This document shows, piece by piece, positions 1 through 7,900 of a stretch of 8,840 nt of DNA (positions within the stretch are counted from its first letter, which is position 1; every line of letters starts with the position of its first letter). Source of the DNA: an uncultured Clostridium sp. (lineage in GTDB: Bacteria > Bacillota > Clostridia > Lachnospirales > Lachnospiraceae). The notes beneath the pieces were generated by a model. That model worked only from the letters and a program-made list of their open reading frames with translations, searched no databases and was not told the origin of the DNA. The stretch is from the NCBI GenBank assembly GCA_958349075.1, contig CATWBR010000169.1, positions 1 to 8,840 on the forward strand, given 5' to 3'. Made by a program: the position numbers and the translations under genes.

Positions 1-30
1 GTACAAGGATAATGCTGGAGATTGACGGAT

Positions 31-60
31 TTGACCGTGCATCATACATAACAATAATCT
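31..60 (+). promoter_or_regulatory. Weak candidate promoter for the GntR-type regulator gene
   Basis: TTGACC at 31-36 could be a -35 box, with TAATCT at 55-60 as a poor -10 box after an 18-base spacer. A second TTGACG at 22-27 pairs with TACATA at 45-50 over 17 bases. The -35 boxes are good but neither -10 is, so the choice is uncertain. A short inverted repeat, ACGG (25-28) and CCGT (35-38), overlaps the -35 region and could be an operator for autoregulation, but four-base arms are easily chance. No other gene is seen in 1-101. Confidence 0.2.
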
Positions 61-101
61 GGCCGTATAAAAACAATTAATATCACTAAGGAGAGACGAA
101 G

Positions 102-1574
102 ATGGGCTTGAAATACGATGGCTTGATGTACGAAAGGGTGTATGAAATATTAAAAGACAGGATTGAATCAGGACTGTTACCCGTTGGTACAAGGCTTCCA
201 TCGCGGGAGGATTTATGTCAGGAATTTGGAACGTCAGGAAAAACAATCCGCCGCGTATTATCCATGCTAAAGGAAAGCGGACTAATTGAAACGCACCAGA
301 GAATGCGTCCCGTTGTAAGCTTCCAACCGTGTACAAGGCGTCCGATGATAAATCTTGCGCTGAAGAGAGTGGATACCTCAATTACCGATGAGGTGCTGAA
401 AACAGGAGTTTTATTGGGATATCCGGTGATTGAAAACGGGATTGCTCTTTGTAAACAGGAGGACTTCAAAATTCCACGTAAAATTGTGGAAAGTATGAAT
501 ATTGAGGACTCTGCGGAGTTCTGGCGGTTAGCCAAACAATTCCAGAGGTTTTTCATCAGGAGAAACGAAAATGATTTAAGCCTGCGCGTAATGGATAGTC
601 TGGGGCTTGCTGAGTTAAGGCCCCTGCAAGACAGCAGAGAAATCAGGATCCGGTTTTACGGGCAGCTGCAGGAGCTGATGAGGGTTATTGAAGAGGGAGG
701 GGATACGGACAGCGTTCATTTCGATGATATGTCCGGAATATACGGACTCACCTACGGAAGTGAACCTGCGTTCGATATTCCTGCAGACTCTGCGGCCGTA
801 CTCGGCAGAGCGCAACTGGAAAAACTCTTACTGAGAGAAGAAGTAAGATATTCATCTGTGTATATGGATCTTTTGGCCCTTATTGCTATGGGGCGTTACA
901 AGCCGGGAGATAAGCTCCCGACTCATAATGAATTGCAGAAACTTTATAATGTGAGTGTGGACACCACCGTCAAAGCAATACAGATTATGCAGGAGTGGGG
1001 CGTTGTAAAAGCGGTCCGCGGTAATGGTATCTTCGTCATGATGGATATACATGATTTAAAAAAGATTAAAATCTCTCCCCACCTGATTGCGTGCCATGTC
1101 CGCCGTTATCTGGATACATTGGATTTACTGGCCCTGACGATTGAGGGGGTCTCCGCTTATGCCGCTGCATCTATCACGCAGGAAGAAATTAAGGAAGCGA
1201 TGGACGATATTAACCACTTCTGGAATGAAGACTACCTGTACATGCTTACCCCCTCTTTCCTTCTGAATCTGATAGTAAAGCATACGGGTGATGGTTCGCT
1301 CAACGCAATTTATACGCTTTTGCGGAGAAATCTGGGGATAGGCAGAAGTATTCCCGCCTTGCTTGAAACAGGAAAGACTGCTGCGGATAATGAACTGCAT
1401 GAACATTGCGTCGCTGCGCTGAACCAGCTATACGAAGGCAACCAGGAAAAATTCTCCGATGGGACTGCTGAGGTATTTCGGTATATCTATGATTATGTAG
1501 CCGATAAATGTAAGAAATTAGGATACTATGATTCTGCAATGGCAGTCTACGACGGCAGTGCGCTGTGGAAATAA
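102..1574 (+). CDS. GntR-family transcriptional regulator with two winged-helix domains
   Basis: This 490-residue protein is a likely cytoplasmic DNA-binding regulator. Two GntR-type winged-helix domains are visible. The first, about residues 10-74, has the typical [18 protein letters not shown] core and a recognition helix near residues 45-57. The second, about residues 250-314, has [16 protein letters not shown] followed by [17 protein letters not shown]. Ordinary GntR proteins are about 230-250 residues with one such domain, so this looks like two regulator units in tandem. Residues 75-249 are mostly helical with no domain I recognise. The C-terminal part (about 320-490) is helical and vaguely resembles an FCD effector domain, including an [15 protein letters not shown] stretch; that is inference. 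The start is supported by AAGGAGAG at 88-95. The gene converges on the ABC ATPase gene with a 19-base gap, so a link to the transporter is possible but unproven. The ligand is unknown. Confidence 0.85.
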   Translation: MGLKYDGLMYERVYEILKDRIESGLLPVGTRLPSREDLCQEFGTSGKTIRRVLSMLKESGLIETHQRMRPVVSFQPCTRRPMINLALKRVDTSITDEVLKTGVLLGYPVIENGIALCKQEDFKIPRKIVESMNIEDSAEFWRLAKQFQRFFIRRNENDLSLRVMDSLGLAELRPLQDSREIRIRFYGQLQELMRVIEEGGDTDSVHFDDMSGIYGLTYGSEPAFDIPADSAAVLGRAQLEKLLLREEVRYSSVYMDLLALIAMGRYKPGDKLPTHNELQKLYNVSVDTTVKAIQIMQEWGVVKAVRGNGIFVMMDIHDLKKIKISPHLIACHVRRYLDTLDLLALTIEGVSAYAAASITQEEIKEAMDDINHFWNEDYLYMLTPSFLLNLIVKHTGDGSLNAIYTLLRRNLGIGRSIPALLETGKTAADNELHEHCVAALNQLYEGNQEKFSDGTAEVFRYIYDYVADKCKKLGYYDSAMAVYDGSALWK

Positions 1575-1593
1575 CGGCTGAGTGGATTCACCT

Positions 1594-2289
1594 TCATTTC
1601 GTTTGTTTTATTTTCCCGTCCTGCACGGTAATTACCCGGCTGCTGCTTTTTGCCGCTTCGGGGGAATGTGTCACCATGATGATTGTCTGGCCGGTGTTTT
1701 TGTTGATTTCCCTCAGCAGACTCATAATTCCGGCTCCGGTCCGGCTGTCCAGATTTCCCGTAGGTTCGTCGGCAAAAAGGATTTCAGGGCTGCTAATCAG
1801 TGCGCGGGCAATTGCAACGCGCTGCTGCTGGCCGCCGGATAATTCGCGGGGCGTGTGTTTCCGGTGCTCGGACAGGCCGACAAGTTCGATCATCTGATCA
1901 AGCTGTCTTTGGCAGCTTCTCATCTTTTTGCCGTCCAGAAGCAGTGGAAGCATGATATTTTCCTCTGCGTTCAGGTTGGGGATGAGATTATAAAACTGAA
2001 AGACAAAGCCGATTTTCTGCCGCCTGATACGGCTTATTTTTTCGTCCTCCAGACGGGAAATATCCGTGCCGTTCAAAAGGACATGGCCGCTCGTGGGGGC
2101 GTCCAGTCCTCCGAGGATATAGAGCAGCGTACTTTTTCCCGAGCCGGACGGTCCCATGACCGATACAAATTCTCCCTTCATAACCTGTAACGAGATGTCT
2201 TTGAGTACCTTTACCGTTGTGCCTCCAAGACGGAAATCTTTTATAATATGTATTCCCTCCACGGCGATATCGCCGACTGACTGTTTCAT
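1594..2289 (-). CDS. ABC transporter ATP-binding protein (MacB/LolD/FtsE-type)
   Basis: This 231-residue cytoplasmic ATPase powers the FtsX-type permease encoded just upstream. All nucleotide-binding motifs are intact: Walker [10 protein letters not shown] (46-54), Q-loop Gln98, signature LSGGQ (150-154), Walker B ILFADE (170-175), D-loop GNLD (178-181) and H-loop His208. The [15 protein letters not shown] and ADEPTGNLD wording is characteristic of the MacB/LolD/BceA branch, whose members energise mechanotransmission permeases acting on lipoproteins, peptides or antibiotics in the envelope. The length is normal for the family. The start is supported by AGGAGG (2297-2302) seven bases upstream. 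The gene follows the permease gene by 24 bases, so the two are almost certainly co-transcribed. The substrate cannot be read from the ATPase. No hairpin terminator is visible after the stop, before the convergent GntR-type gene. Confidence 0.95.
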   Translation of the reverse strand: MKQSVGDIAVEGIHIIKDFRLGGTTVKVLKDISLQVMKGEFVSVMGPSGSGKSTLLYILGGLDAPTSGHVLLNGTDISRLEDEKISRIRRQKIGFVFQFYNLIPNLNAEENIMLPLLLDGKKMRSCQRQLDQMIELVGLSEHRKHTPRELSGGQQQRVAIARALISSPEILFADEPTGNLDSRTGAGIMSLLREINKNTGQTIIMVTHSPEAAKSSSRVITVQDGKIKQTK

Positions 2290-2313
2290 CAGAAAACCTC
2301 CTGTCTTAATTTC

Positions 2314-4788
2314 TTATTCAAATTTGATTTCTTCCACCAGTTTCATGCTGCGGTTCTTAACGGCCGGGATAACAGAGCCGAGCAGGGTCACAACAATTCC
2401 CATGATACCTGAGCGGAGGAATACAAGGGCGTCCAGCTCCGGTTTCATTGAAATCTTCGGACCTGCTACAAGAAAAATGGTCTGAATTTCCATGCAGGAA
2501 ACAATAATAGCAATGACGGCCCCGATCAGTCCGGACGAGAATCCCTCAATCACCGTCATTTTTATATTCTGGCGGTTGGAAAGACCCACGGACTTATACA
2601 TGGCAGTGCTGCGCCGTTTCTGAATGCAGTTGATAAGCAGGTTATTAATAACGCCCACGGCTGCCAGTGCGAAAATAAAAAAAGTCATAGTGTGCATGGG
2701 CTGTAAAAAAGCTCCCACGGTAGACAGGGCATCCGCATTGAATTCCGTCACCGTCCGGCTCCAGTTCGGTGTTTTGCCGAACAGAGCCCGGATTTGTACC
2801 ATAACGGCTTCCGGATCTGCGGCGGTATAGGCAAGGAAGCCATATGAAACAGAACCGAAATCGGTAACCGCATATGCGGAAGAAATGACCGCTTCCACAT
2901 CCGTAGCTCTTGATTTGAAGCTGCCGATTACGAGATAATCGCATTGCCCGGTTTTGCAGGCAAGGTTAACGGTATCACCGACGGAAATGCCGGTGCGTTC
3001 CATGCAGCTTTCACTTAACAGAACGGCCCGTTCGTTGGCAAAAGCTGAGACAGCCCGTTCCTCCATGCCCTCCTCACCGTATTGGAGCGCCAGTATGGAG
3101 TTGTACCATTCCAGACGATCGGTTGCTTCCAGCCGGTTTAAGGTTTTGCCGTCCGCCTGAATCTCATTTTTGTATACGTAAAGGGGAAGTACTTTTTCAA
3201 TCCCTTCCATCTTCTTAACCTGCTCTATAAAATCCGGTTCCATGGGACCGTCTGCAAAGCCTTGTATTTCAGCATCCCTGAAAACGTCACCGATATAGGC
3301 AGTCACAAAATTCCCCATGACAGTAATGGCAATTACAGCGGAAATGCTGATAAAAAGCAGTGTAATGTTCTGGGAAGTATTCCGGTTATCCCGCATATTC
3401 CGGGCGGCAAGCCTGCCCTCGTTTCCCAGGACGGCACCGTAGAGATGTTCCAATCCAATGGCGCTCAGGTTTGTCAGCAGCGGAACAGTCAAAATTGCAG
3501 CGGCGATCAGCCCCAGCAGGGAAAATCCGCCGGCCAGGTACAGCAGTTTTCCGGTTGCAGGCCCAGGCAGAAGCACTGAGATTATAAAAAGTACAACGCC
3601 GGTTCCGGCCGTGTAGCGCCGGGGAATATGTCTTTCTTCCACGTTCCCGAGCACAACGTCTTTAATCGGCAGGCGGCTTGCCCTTCGAACCGGGAACCAT
3701 GCGGATAGCAGAGATACCATTACCGCGGCCGCAAAGGAAAAAATGACGCTGAACAAAGAGACGACAACAGGAATCTCGATTCCATGTGAAAGGGATTGCC
3801 CCATCCCGTGCAAAATGAGCTTCAGGATAAAGATACCTGCCGGAATGCCCGTCAGGCCGCCTATGACGCCGTACAGGGAGCTTTCCAGCAGAAGAATATG
3901 GGTCAAGGTCTTTTGGGTTGCGCCGACGCTGCGGAATGTGCCTGTTACAGGCAGGCGTTCCAGGGTAATCACCTTGTAACTGCTGTAAATGATGAAGACA
4001 CTCACCGTCAGGGAGAAAAAGCTGATTAGGAAAAACGGCATGGATTTTTGCCGTGCATCCGCGGTGATCTGCGCCTCATTTACGACTTCGGAAACACGGT
4101 ATCCGGTATCAGGCAGCGCTGCCGACAGCTCAAGCTTCAGCTCGGCGGCAGAAATCCCCTCGGCAGGTTTAATTAACAGTTCGGTGTATCCCCCGGTCCG
4201 GCCCGTCAGAGCGGACAGTGTGGAAAGGGGCAGAAGAGCGGTTGCCCCTCTTGTATGCCGGAGAAAAACAGTATCGTAGGCGGCAACCGCCTCCACGGTA
4301 AACATAACCGGCTGTCCGTCAATCTGCAGCGTGACGGTGTCGCCAGGTTCAATCCCGTATTTTGATGTGAAGCGCTCCGGTAAAATCACCTTATTACCGG
4401 TGAAATCCTCAATTTCTTCCCCATTCACGAGACGGGGAGGATTAATTTGACTGAGCAGGGAAAGGTCGGCCGCTATCAAATCAATGGTTTCATAATAGCC
4501 GTTTTCATGGTAAAGGGCGGTACCCTTAAGCACCCCGACGACGGCGTCCACAGAAGATAATTCCGGCAGGCTGCCGATATCAATATCCCCCTCAGACGCG
4601 GTTACGGAGAGGGCAGCGCTGCCGGCCATCCCGCGCGCCATTTTTCTCTGTGCGTTTTCATATGAAGCTCCGATGGAAAATGATACCAGCAGAAGAGTAG
4701 CGGAAAGCATGACAGACAGCAGCATGACGGCAGTCCGCATTTTTCTCTCTTTAACATTCATAAGAATGTATTTCCAGATAATTTTCAA
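2314..4788 (-). CDS. FtsX/MacB-type ABC transporter permease, TTG start
   Basis: This large membrane protein (824 residues from the TTG start) is the permease partner of the downstream ATPase. About ten membrane segments are visible: near 18-40, 250-272, 303-326, 340-362, 395-409, 415-436, 474-496, 699-720, 748-772 and 787-810. They form two FtsX-like halves. Each half has a large extracytoplasmic domain, about 41-249 and 497-698. This matches the doubled MacB-PCD/FtsX architecture rather than BceB, which has a single large outer domain. The coupling regions ERLPVTGTFRSVGATQ (277-292) and KRRSTAMYKSVGLSNRQ (724-740) are typical FtsX cytoplasmic loops. An ATG at 4854 would extend the frame by 22 residues, but it lies in the hairpin at 4812-4855 and has no ribosome site. 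The TTG at 4788 has AGGAGG seven bases upstream and gives the usual KIIWKYILMNVKERKMRT start. The family exports or extracts lipids, lipoproteins or peptides; the substrate is unknown. Confidence 0.93.
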   Translation of the reverse strand: MKIIWKYILMNVKERKMRTAVMLLSVMLSATLLLVSFSIGASYENAQRKMARGMAGSAALSVTASEGDIDIGSLPELSSVDAVVGVLKGTALYHENGYYETIDLIAADLSLLSQINPPRLVNGEEIEDFTGNKVILPERFTSKYGIEPGDTVTLQIDGQPVMFTVEAVAAYDTVFLRHTRGATALLPLSTLSALTGRTGGYTELLIKPAEGISAAELKLELSAALPDTGYRVSEVVNEAQITADARQKSMPFFLISFFSLTVSVFIIYSSYKVITLERLPVTGTFRSVGATQKTLTHILLLESSLYGVIGGLTGIPAGIFILKLILHGMGQSLSHGIEIPVVVSLFSVIFSFAAAVMVSLLSAWFPVRRASRLPIKDVVLGNVEERHIPRRYTAGTGVVLFIISVLLPGPATGKLLYLAGGFSLLGLIAAAILTVPLLTNLSAIGLEHLYGAVLGNEGRLAARNMRDNRNTSQNITLLFISISAVIAITVMGNFVTAYIGDVFRDAEIQGFADGPMEPDFIEQVKKMEGIEKVLPLYVYKNEIQADGKTLNRLEATDRLEWYNSILALQYGEEGMEERAVSAFANERAVLLSESCMERTGISVGDTVNLACKTGQCDYLVIGSFKSRATDVEAVISSAYAVTDFGSVSYGFLAYTAADPEAVMVQIRALFGKTPNWSRTVTEFNADALSTVGAFLQPMHTMTFFIFALAAVGVINNLLINCIQKRRSTAMYKSVGLSNRQNIKMTVIEGFSSGLIGAVIAIIVSCMEIQTIFLVAGPKISMKPELDALVFLRSGIMGIVVTLLGSVIPAVKNRSMKLVEEIKFE

Positions 4789-4795
4789 ATTAATA

Positions 4796-4801
4796 CCTCC
4801 T
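4796..4801 (-). promoter_or_regulatory. Ribosome binding site that sets the TTG start of the permease
   Basis: A perfect AGGAGG on the minus strand lies seven bases before TTG at 4788. No comparable site precedes the upstream in-frame ATG at 4854, and the next ATG inside the gene (residue 10, MNVKERK) is too far away. This favours the TTG start. Confidence 0.8.
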
Positions 4802-4811
4802 CTCAAACAGG

Positions 4812-4855
4812 AAAAAAGTTGGCAGCTATCACTAAGATAATGATAGTCCGCCAAC
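4812..4855 (-). terminator. Hairpin with T6 tail after the two-component genes
   Basis: On the minus strand, GTTGGC (4855-4850) pairs with GCCAAC (4823-4818), and CTATCA (4846-4841) pairs with TGATAG (4831-4826). A small internal loop (GGA opposite AG) and a nine-base apical loop separate the arms. Six T residues (4817-4812) follow directly. This is the form of a rho-independent terminator. It lies 34 bases after the kinase stop codon and 24 bases before the permease TTG. It could end the two-component transcript fully, act as a partial terminator or attenuator, or be an inverted-repeat operator; the T-run favours termination. Confidence 0.7.
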
Positions 4856-4892
4856 CTTAATCTGATTTTCAGGCAGCCTTAATTAACCTTAA
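4840..4892 (-). promoter_or_regulatory. Candidate activated promoter for the ABC transporter genes, with TTAAGG direct repeats
   Basis: Three exact TTAAGG copies on the minus strand begin at 4892, 4882 and 4860, so they are 10 and 22 bases apart, about one and two helical turns. OmpR/PhoB-family regulators bind direct repeats with about this period. TATCAT (4845-4840) matches the -10 consensus at five of six positions, while the -35 position (AAATCA, 4868-4863) is poor, as expected of an activator-dependent promoter. Transcription would start near 4833, within the terminator loop, so the message would lack the 5' arm and escape termination. The repeats and the -10 box are seen; regulation by the neighbouring response regulator is inferred. 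Confidence 0.35.
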
Positions 4893-6295
4893 GAGGAAGG
4901 AAATTCGATCTCAAATACAGTTCCTGCCGTTGGGATACTGGAGACTGAAATGACGCCGCCGTGCAGTTCGATGATATCCCTGGCAATTGCAAGGCCAAGG
5001 CCGCTTCCTTCCGGCTTTTGTCCTGTATCCGTTCCTCTGTAATAGCGGTCGAAGAGATGGTCTGCCGCCTCCGTTCCCATGCCCTTTCCATTATCGGCAA
5101 CACAAATTTTCAGGGAGCCGGACGACGATACGCGCAGCGTGACCTCGGTATTCTCTTCGCCATGCACAAAGGCATTGAACAATAAATTCCGAAAAGCCCT
5201 TGTCAAAAGCGTCTGATCAAAGGAGAAAAAAATGGTTTCTCCGGTACTTTCAAAATGGATGATGCGGTTTTCATATTCCGGGGTGTTCAGGATGGTAATC
5301 ACCAGCTCTTTCAGAAAACGGACGATATTCGTCTCTTCCCGGTTTACCGGCAGCATCCCGTTTTCCAATTGATAGGTCAGTTTCAGATCGTCTATGAGCG
5401 TTTCCATGTAAGAAACATTTTTCAGCATAATACCGGCATAATGCCTGCACTTCTCACCGTCCACGCCGGTTTCCATAAGGATTTCCGCGTATCCTTTGAC
5501 GGGGGAGAGGGGCGTTTTCAAATCATGGGTGATATTGGCAATCCATTCCTCACGCATTTTATCCGTCTGCATCCGTATTTGATCGCCGGACCTGATTTCT
5601 GCATCCAGCGTGTTCAGGCTGTCATACAGATCATGAAACATCCCGTGATCCTGAACCGGAAGATAACTGCGGGCGGAGATGTCCTGAATGGCAGAAGTCA
5701 GCCGCCTCATCGCGTTTACCGTTAAAAATCCATAGAGAAGGCCTGAAATGAGTACAAGCAGAAGCAGTGCCGCAAAGAGGGGTAAAATGACGGCCTTACC
5801 GCCTGAAAACCGCTCTCCGTTGACATACATTGTAATTTTGGAAACATCCGTGGGAAAATACAGGATGTAGATATAGTTTTCCTCCGGTCCTGCGGCCGTA
5901 CCGGCAAAAGCAGAAGCTTCACCGCTGTCTGATTTTCCTGATTGAAAAAGCTTAAGTAATTCAGAGCCGGAATAGGCTGTTTGTGCCGGTTCCGGCCTAC
6001 CATAGCCGAACACTTCACGGCCGGATGCATCTAAAATCTGGATACCGATTCCGTTGTCCTGCAATAATGCCATCCCTGCCTGGGTAAGCTGAGGCCCGCC
6101 GCTGGGGAATATAATCTGTCCGGCGAAATCCTCTGTAAATGTTTTGGGCCAGTCGCTTTTTTTATTTGCGCCATCGGGCGTGCGAATGGAAAACGTTATG
6201 AAGAAAAGGCAGACGGCAAGCAGGAGCGTCAAAAGCAGGGACAGAAAGAAAATCAGGTAAATATGAAAAATTGCCCGATAGCCGGATCGTTTCAT
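4889..6295 (-). CDS. Membrane sensor histidine kinase (HAMP, HisKA, HATPase)
   Basis: This 468-residue kinase is the sensor of the two-component system and phosphorylates the adjacent regulator. Membrane segments lie at about 9-35 and 168-193, enclosing an extracytoplasmic sensor domain of about 130 residues. A HAMP-like linker (about 194-245) follows. The dimerisation helix carries the phospho-accepting His257 in ITHDLKTPLSPVKGYAEIL. The ATP-binding domain has the N box (RNLLFNAFVHG, 369-379), G1 box DNGKGMG (401-407), F box (LFDRYYRG, 414-421) and G2 box GSGLGL (430-435). All key residues are present. The large outer domain sets it apart from BceS-type kinases, which have almost none and sense through their transporter, so this protein probably detects its signal directly. 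The ATG follows the regulator's TAA with no gap, and AGGA at 6304-6307 within the regulator gene is its ribosome site, so translation is probably coupled. The ligand is unknown. Confidence 0.95.
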   Translation of the reverse strand: MKRSGYRAIFHIYLIFFLSLLLTLLLAVCLFFITFSIRTPDGANKKSDWPKTFTEDFAGQIIFPSGGPQLTQAGMALLQDNGIGIQILDASGREVFGYGRPEPAQTAYSGSELLKLFQSGKSDSGEASAFAGTAAGPEENYIYILYFPTDVSKITMYVNGERFSGGKAVILPLFAALLLLVLISGLLYGFLTVNAMRRLTSAIQDISARSYLPVQDHGMFHDLYDSLNTLDAEIRSGDQIRMQTDKMREEWIANITHDLKTPLSPVKGYAEILMETGVDGEKCRHYAGIMLKNVSYMETLIDDLKLTYQLENGMLPVNREETNIVRFLKELVITILNTPEYENRIIHFESTGETIFFSFDQTLLTRAFRNLLFNAFVHGEENTEVTLRVSSSGSLKICVADNGKGMGTEAADHLFDRYYRGTDTGQKPEGSGLGLAIARDIIELHGGVISVSSIPTAGTVFEIEFPSS

Positions 6296-7000
6296 TTAAT
6301 CAATCCTTTTTTTGAGCTTATAGCCCAAACCTTTCACGGTAATAAGCTGCCTGGGGTTAGACGGTGTATCCTCAATTTTCTCCCGCAGGTGCCGGATGTG
6401 AACCATAATGGTATTGTCACAGATACTGCTGTATTCGCCCCAAACCTGCTCATAAAGCCGCTCCTTGCTGATGATTTTATCCGCATTCTCCATGAGGAAC
6501 GATAGGAGCAGGAATTCACGGCCCGTAAGCCCGAGTTCACGGCCGGCTTTACAGGCGCGGCCGCTTTCCCTGTCAAGCGTAATCGGGCCGGCTGTCAGCC
6601 GGGCCATGCCGTTTTCGGAGACAGCCGTCTGATACTGCTGGCGGCGTAACTGGGCTTTGATACGGAAGACCACTTCGCGGGGGCTGAAGGGTTTTGTGAC
6701 ATAATCGTCACCACCGCAGGCCAGGCCGAGGATTTTATCAATATCATCATTTTTAGACGACAGAAAGAGGATGGAGCAGTAGGAAAATTCCCTGATTTTT
6801 TTGCAGACTTCAAGCCCGTCAATATCGGGCAGCATAATATCCAGAACAATCACATCAGGTTTAAATTCCCGGCAGACGCTCATCGCCTCCATGCCGGTTC
6901 CTGCTTTTCGAATCGAGTGAAATCCATCTTTTTGCAGCACTTCTTCCAACAGATCCACAATATCCTTTTCATCGTCGACCAGCAAAATCTTATGATCCAT
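6296..7000 (-). CDS. OmpR/PhoB-family response regulator
   Basis: This 234-residue DNA-binding regulator is activated by the kinase encoded directly downstream. The receiver domain (about 1-120) has the acidic pair Asp9/Asp10, phospho-accepting Asp54 in VIVLDIMLPDIDG, a Ser at the usual Thr/Ser switch position (FLSSK, about 81-82) and Lys103 in DDYVTKPF. The C-terminal winged helix (about 135-232) has the typical LTGREFLLLSFLMENADKII start, the recognition helix near DNTIMVHIRHLREKIE, and a final hairpin VKGLGYKL. The length is normal for the family. An AGG at 7007-7009 lies six bases before the ATG. The gene starts 60 bases after the anti-sigma stop codon; I see no hairpin or convincing promoter in that gap, so transcription from the sigma cassette may run through. 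Likely targets are the downstream transporter genes (see the TTAAGG repeats) and perhaps its own operon. Confidence 0.95.
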   Translation of the reverse strand: MDHKILLVDDEKDIVDLLEEVLQKDGFHSIRKAGTGMEAMSVCREFKPDVIVLDIMLPDIDGLEVCKKIREFSYCSILFLSSKNDDIDKILGLACGGDDYVTKPFSPREVVFRIKAQLRRQQYQTAVSENGMARLTAGPITLDRESGRACKAGRELGLTGREFLLLSFLMENADKIISKERLYEQVWGEYSSICDNTIMVHIRHLREKIEDTPSNPRQLITVKGLGYKLKKRID

Positions 7001-7060
7001 TTTACACCTGCTTTCTGTTTGGCTGCAATCTTTAAGCGTTTGGCGGTTGTACTTCTTTTG

Positions 7061-7900
7061 TCAATTATGCTCTTTATGATGTTTATTATGGCAGTTTCCA
7101 CGGCTGTCAGGGAGGCAGCCGTCAGCGGAAGAACCGGCGCTTTCGTCCTGATTGCTCTGTCCGTCCCGGCGCTCTTCACTCTGTTCCTGCCTGTGCTCGC
7201 AATGCTCCGTATGCCCCTTGATCTCCTTCATGGATTTATCCTTGAACTCCTCCAGGGTGGCTCTGGGATCCACATCCAGAAGTTCCTGGATAGCGTAGTA
7301 TTTGCCGACGGACATTCCATGGCTGTGCGCCTCACCGCACATTTGGCCGTCCACACTGGCATATTCGGCCGTTACTTTTCCGTGGCACTGTTCTAATGCG
7401 GTATCGACGTAATCCTGAAGATTTTCCAGAAGCTGACCGTCTCCATTTCTGTTTTCCAGGGTGACGGAGACCACGGCGTTATTTTGCAGATAAGACTGCA
7501 TGGCGTCACTGCCCAGAAGGCGTTCCATGGCTTCCCCATATTCCAGATGCTTAAGGGAGACTTCCCGGAGTACGTTTTCCCCGTCCGTCCCATAGGGCAC
7601 CTCGTCCACGACCCTTCCCCAGCGGTTGATATTCAGTTCAATGCTGGGATTGACATCGATGCTGATGGTGGCGGCCTCGGTATAATAGAGTTTGTAGCCT
7701 CCGAATCCGCTTCCCATAAGAAGCATGAGACAGGTGGCGGAAACAGCCCATTTCGTTCCGGGTGAGGTGAGATGGAGTTTCATATCCTTCTTTTTGCGTT
7801 GTTTCATTCTCATTTTGCCGATAACCGATGCCCGGGTGCATTCTTTCAGCGTATCATCACACTGAACGGCATCAAATGCGTTTCGGATATTCTGTTTCAC
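7061..7900 (-). CDS. RsgI-like transmembrane anti-sigma factor with His/Cys-rich outer tail
   Basis: This protein (279 residues from GTG at 7900) probably holds the upstream-encoded sigma factor at the membrane. In order: a cytoplasmic N-terminus (1-50, MKQNIRNAFDAV...), one membrane segment (about 51-72), and an outer domain opening with ATISIDVNPSIELNINRWGRVV (78-98). That sequence is the signature of the RsgI middle domain. In clostridial RsgI proteins, self-cleavage occurs between the Asn and Pro of this motif, here Asn84-Pro85; both are kept. The tail from about 229 is hydrophilic and carries HTEHCEH (230-236) and CHNKHHKEH (270-278), with further QCHGK and MCGEAHSH clusters, unlike the sugar-binding modules of cellulosomal RsgI proteins. 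Metal binding is inferred, not shown. An in-frame GTG at 7909 would add three residues, but GGGAGG overlaps it and is spaced correctly for 7900. The gene overlaps the sigma gene by 29 bases, implying translational coupling. Confidence 0.85.
   Translation of the reverse strand: MKQNIRNAFDAVQCDDTLKECTRASVIGKMRMKQRKKKDMKLHLTSPGTKWAVSATCLMLLMGSGFGGYKLYYTEAATISIDVNPSIELNINRWGRVVDEVPYGTDGENVLREVSLKHLEYGEAMERLLGSDAMQSYLQNNAVVSVTLENRNGDGQLLENLQDYVDTALEQCHGKVTAEYASVDGQMCGEAHSHGMSVGKYYAIQELLDVDPRATLEEFKDKSMKEIKGHTEHCEHRQEQSEERRDGQSNQDESAGSSADGCLPDSRGNCHNKHHKEHN

Noticed and set aside
1..338. GTACAAGG appears three times (1-8, 187-194, 331-338), possibly an operator
   Set aside because: Two copies lie within coding sequence as Thr-Arg codons and the spacing is irregular, so coincidence is the simpler explanation.
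1575..1593. Bidirectional terminator expected between the convergent genes
   Set aside because: The 19-base gap and its flanks contain no stable inverted repeat, only a three-base GTG/CAC pairing.
1565..1897. Plus-strand frame overlapping the end of the GntR-type gene
   Set aside because: It runs antisense through the ATPase signature and Walker B region, with no domain or ribosome site.
4789..4854. Longer permease reading frame starting at ATG 4854 (22 extra residues)
   Set aside because: It would begin inside the hairpin at 4812-4855 and has no ribosome site. TTG at 4788 has a perfect AGGAGG at the right distance and gives a typical FtsX N-terminus.
5255..5725. 156-residue plus-strand frame opposite the kinase gene
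   Set aside because: The kinase on the other strand has all its motifs. This frame shows no domain and is best explained as an antisense shadow.
6917..7396. 159-residue plus-strand frame with hydrophobic stretches opposite the regulator and anti-sigma genes
   Set aside because: It spans two well-supported minus-strand genes, has no good ribosome site, and its hydrophobic look comes from reading antisense to charged codons.
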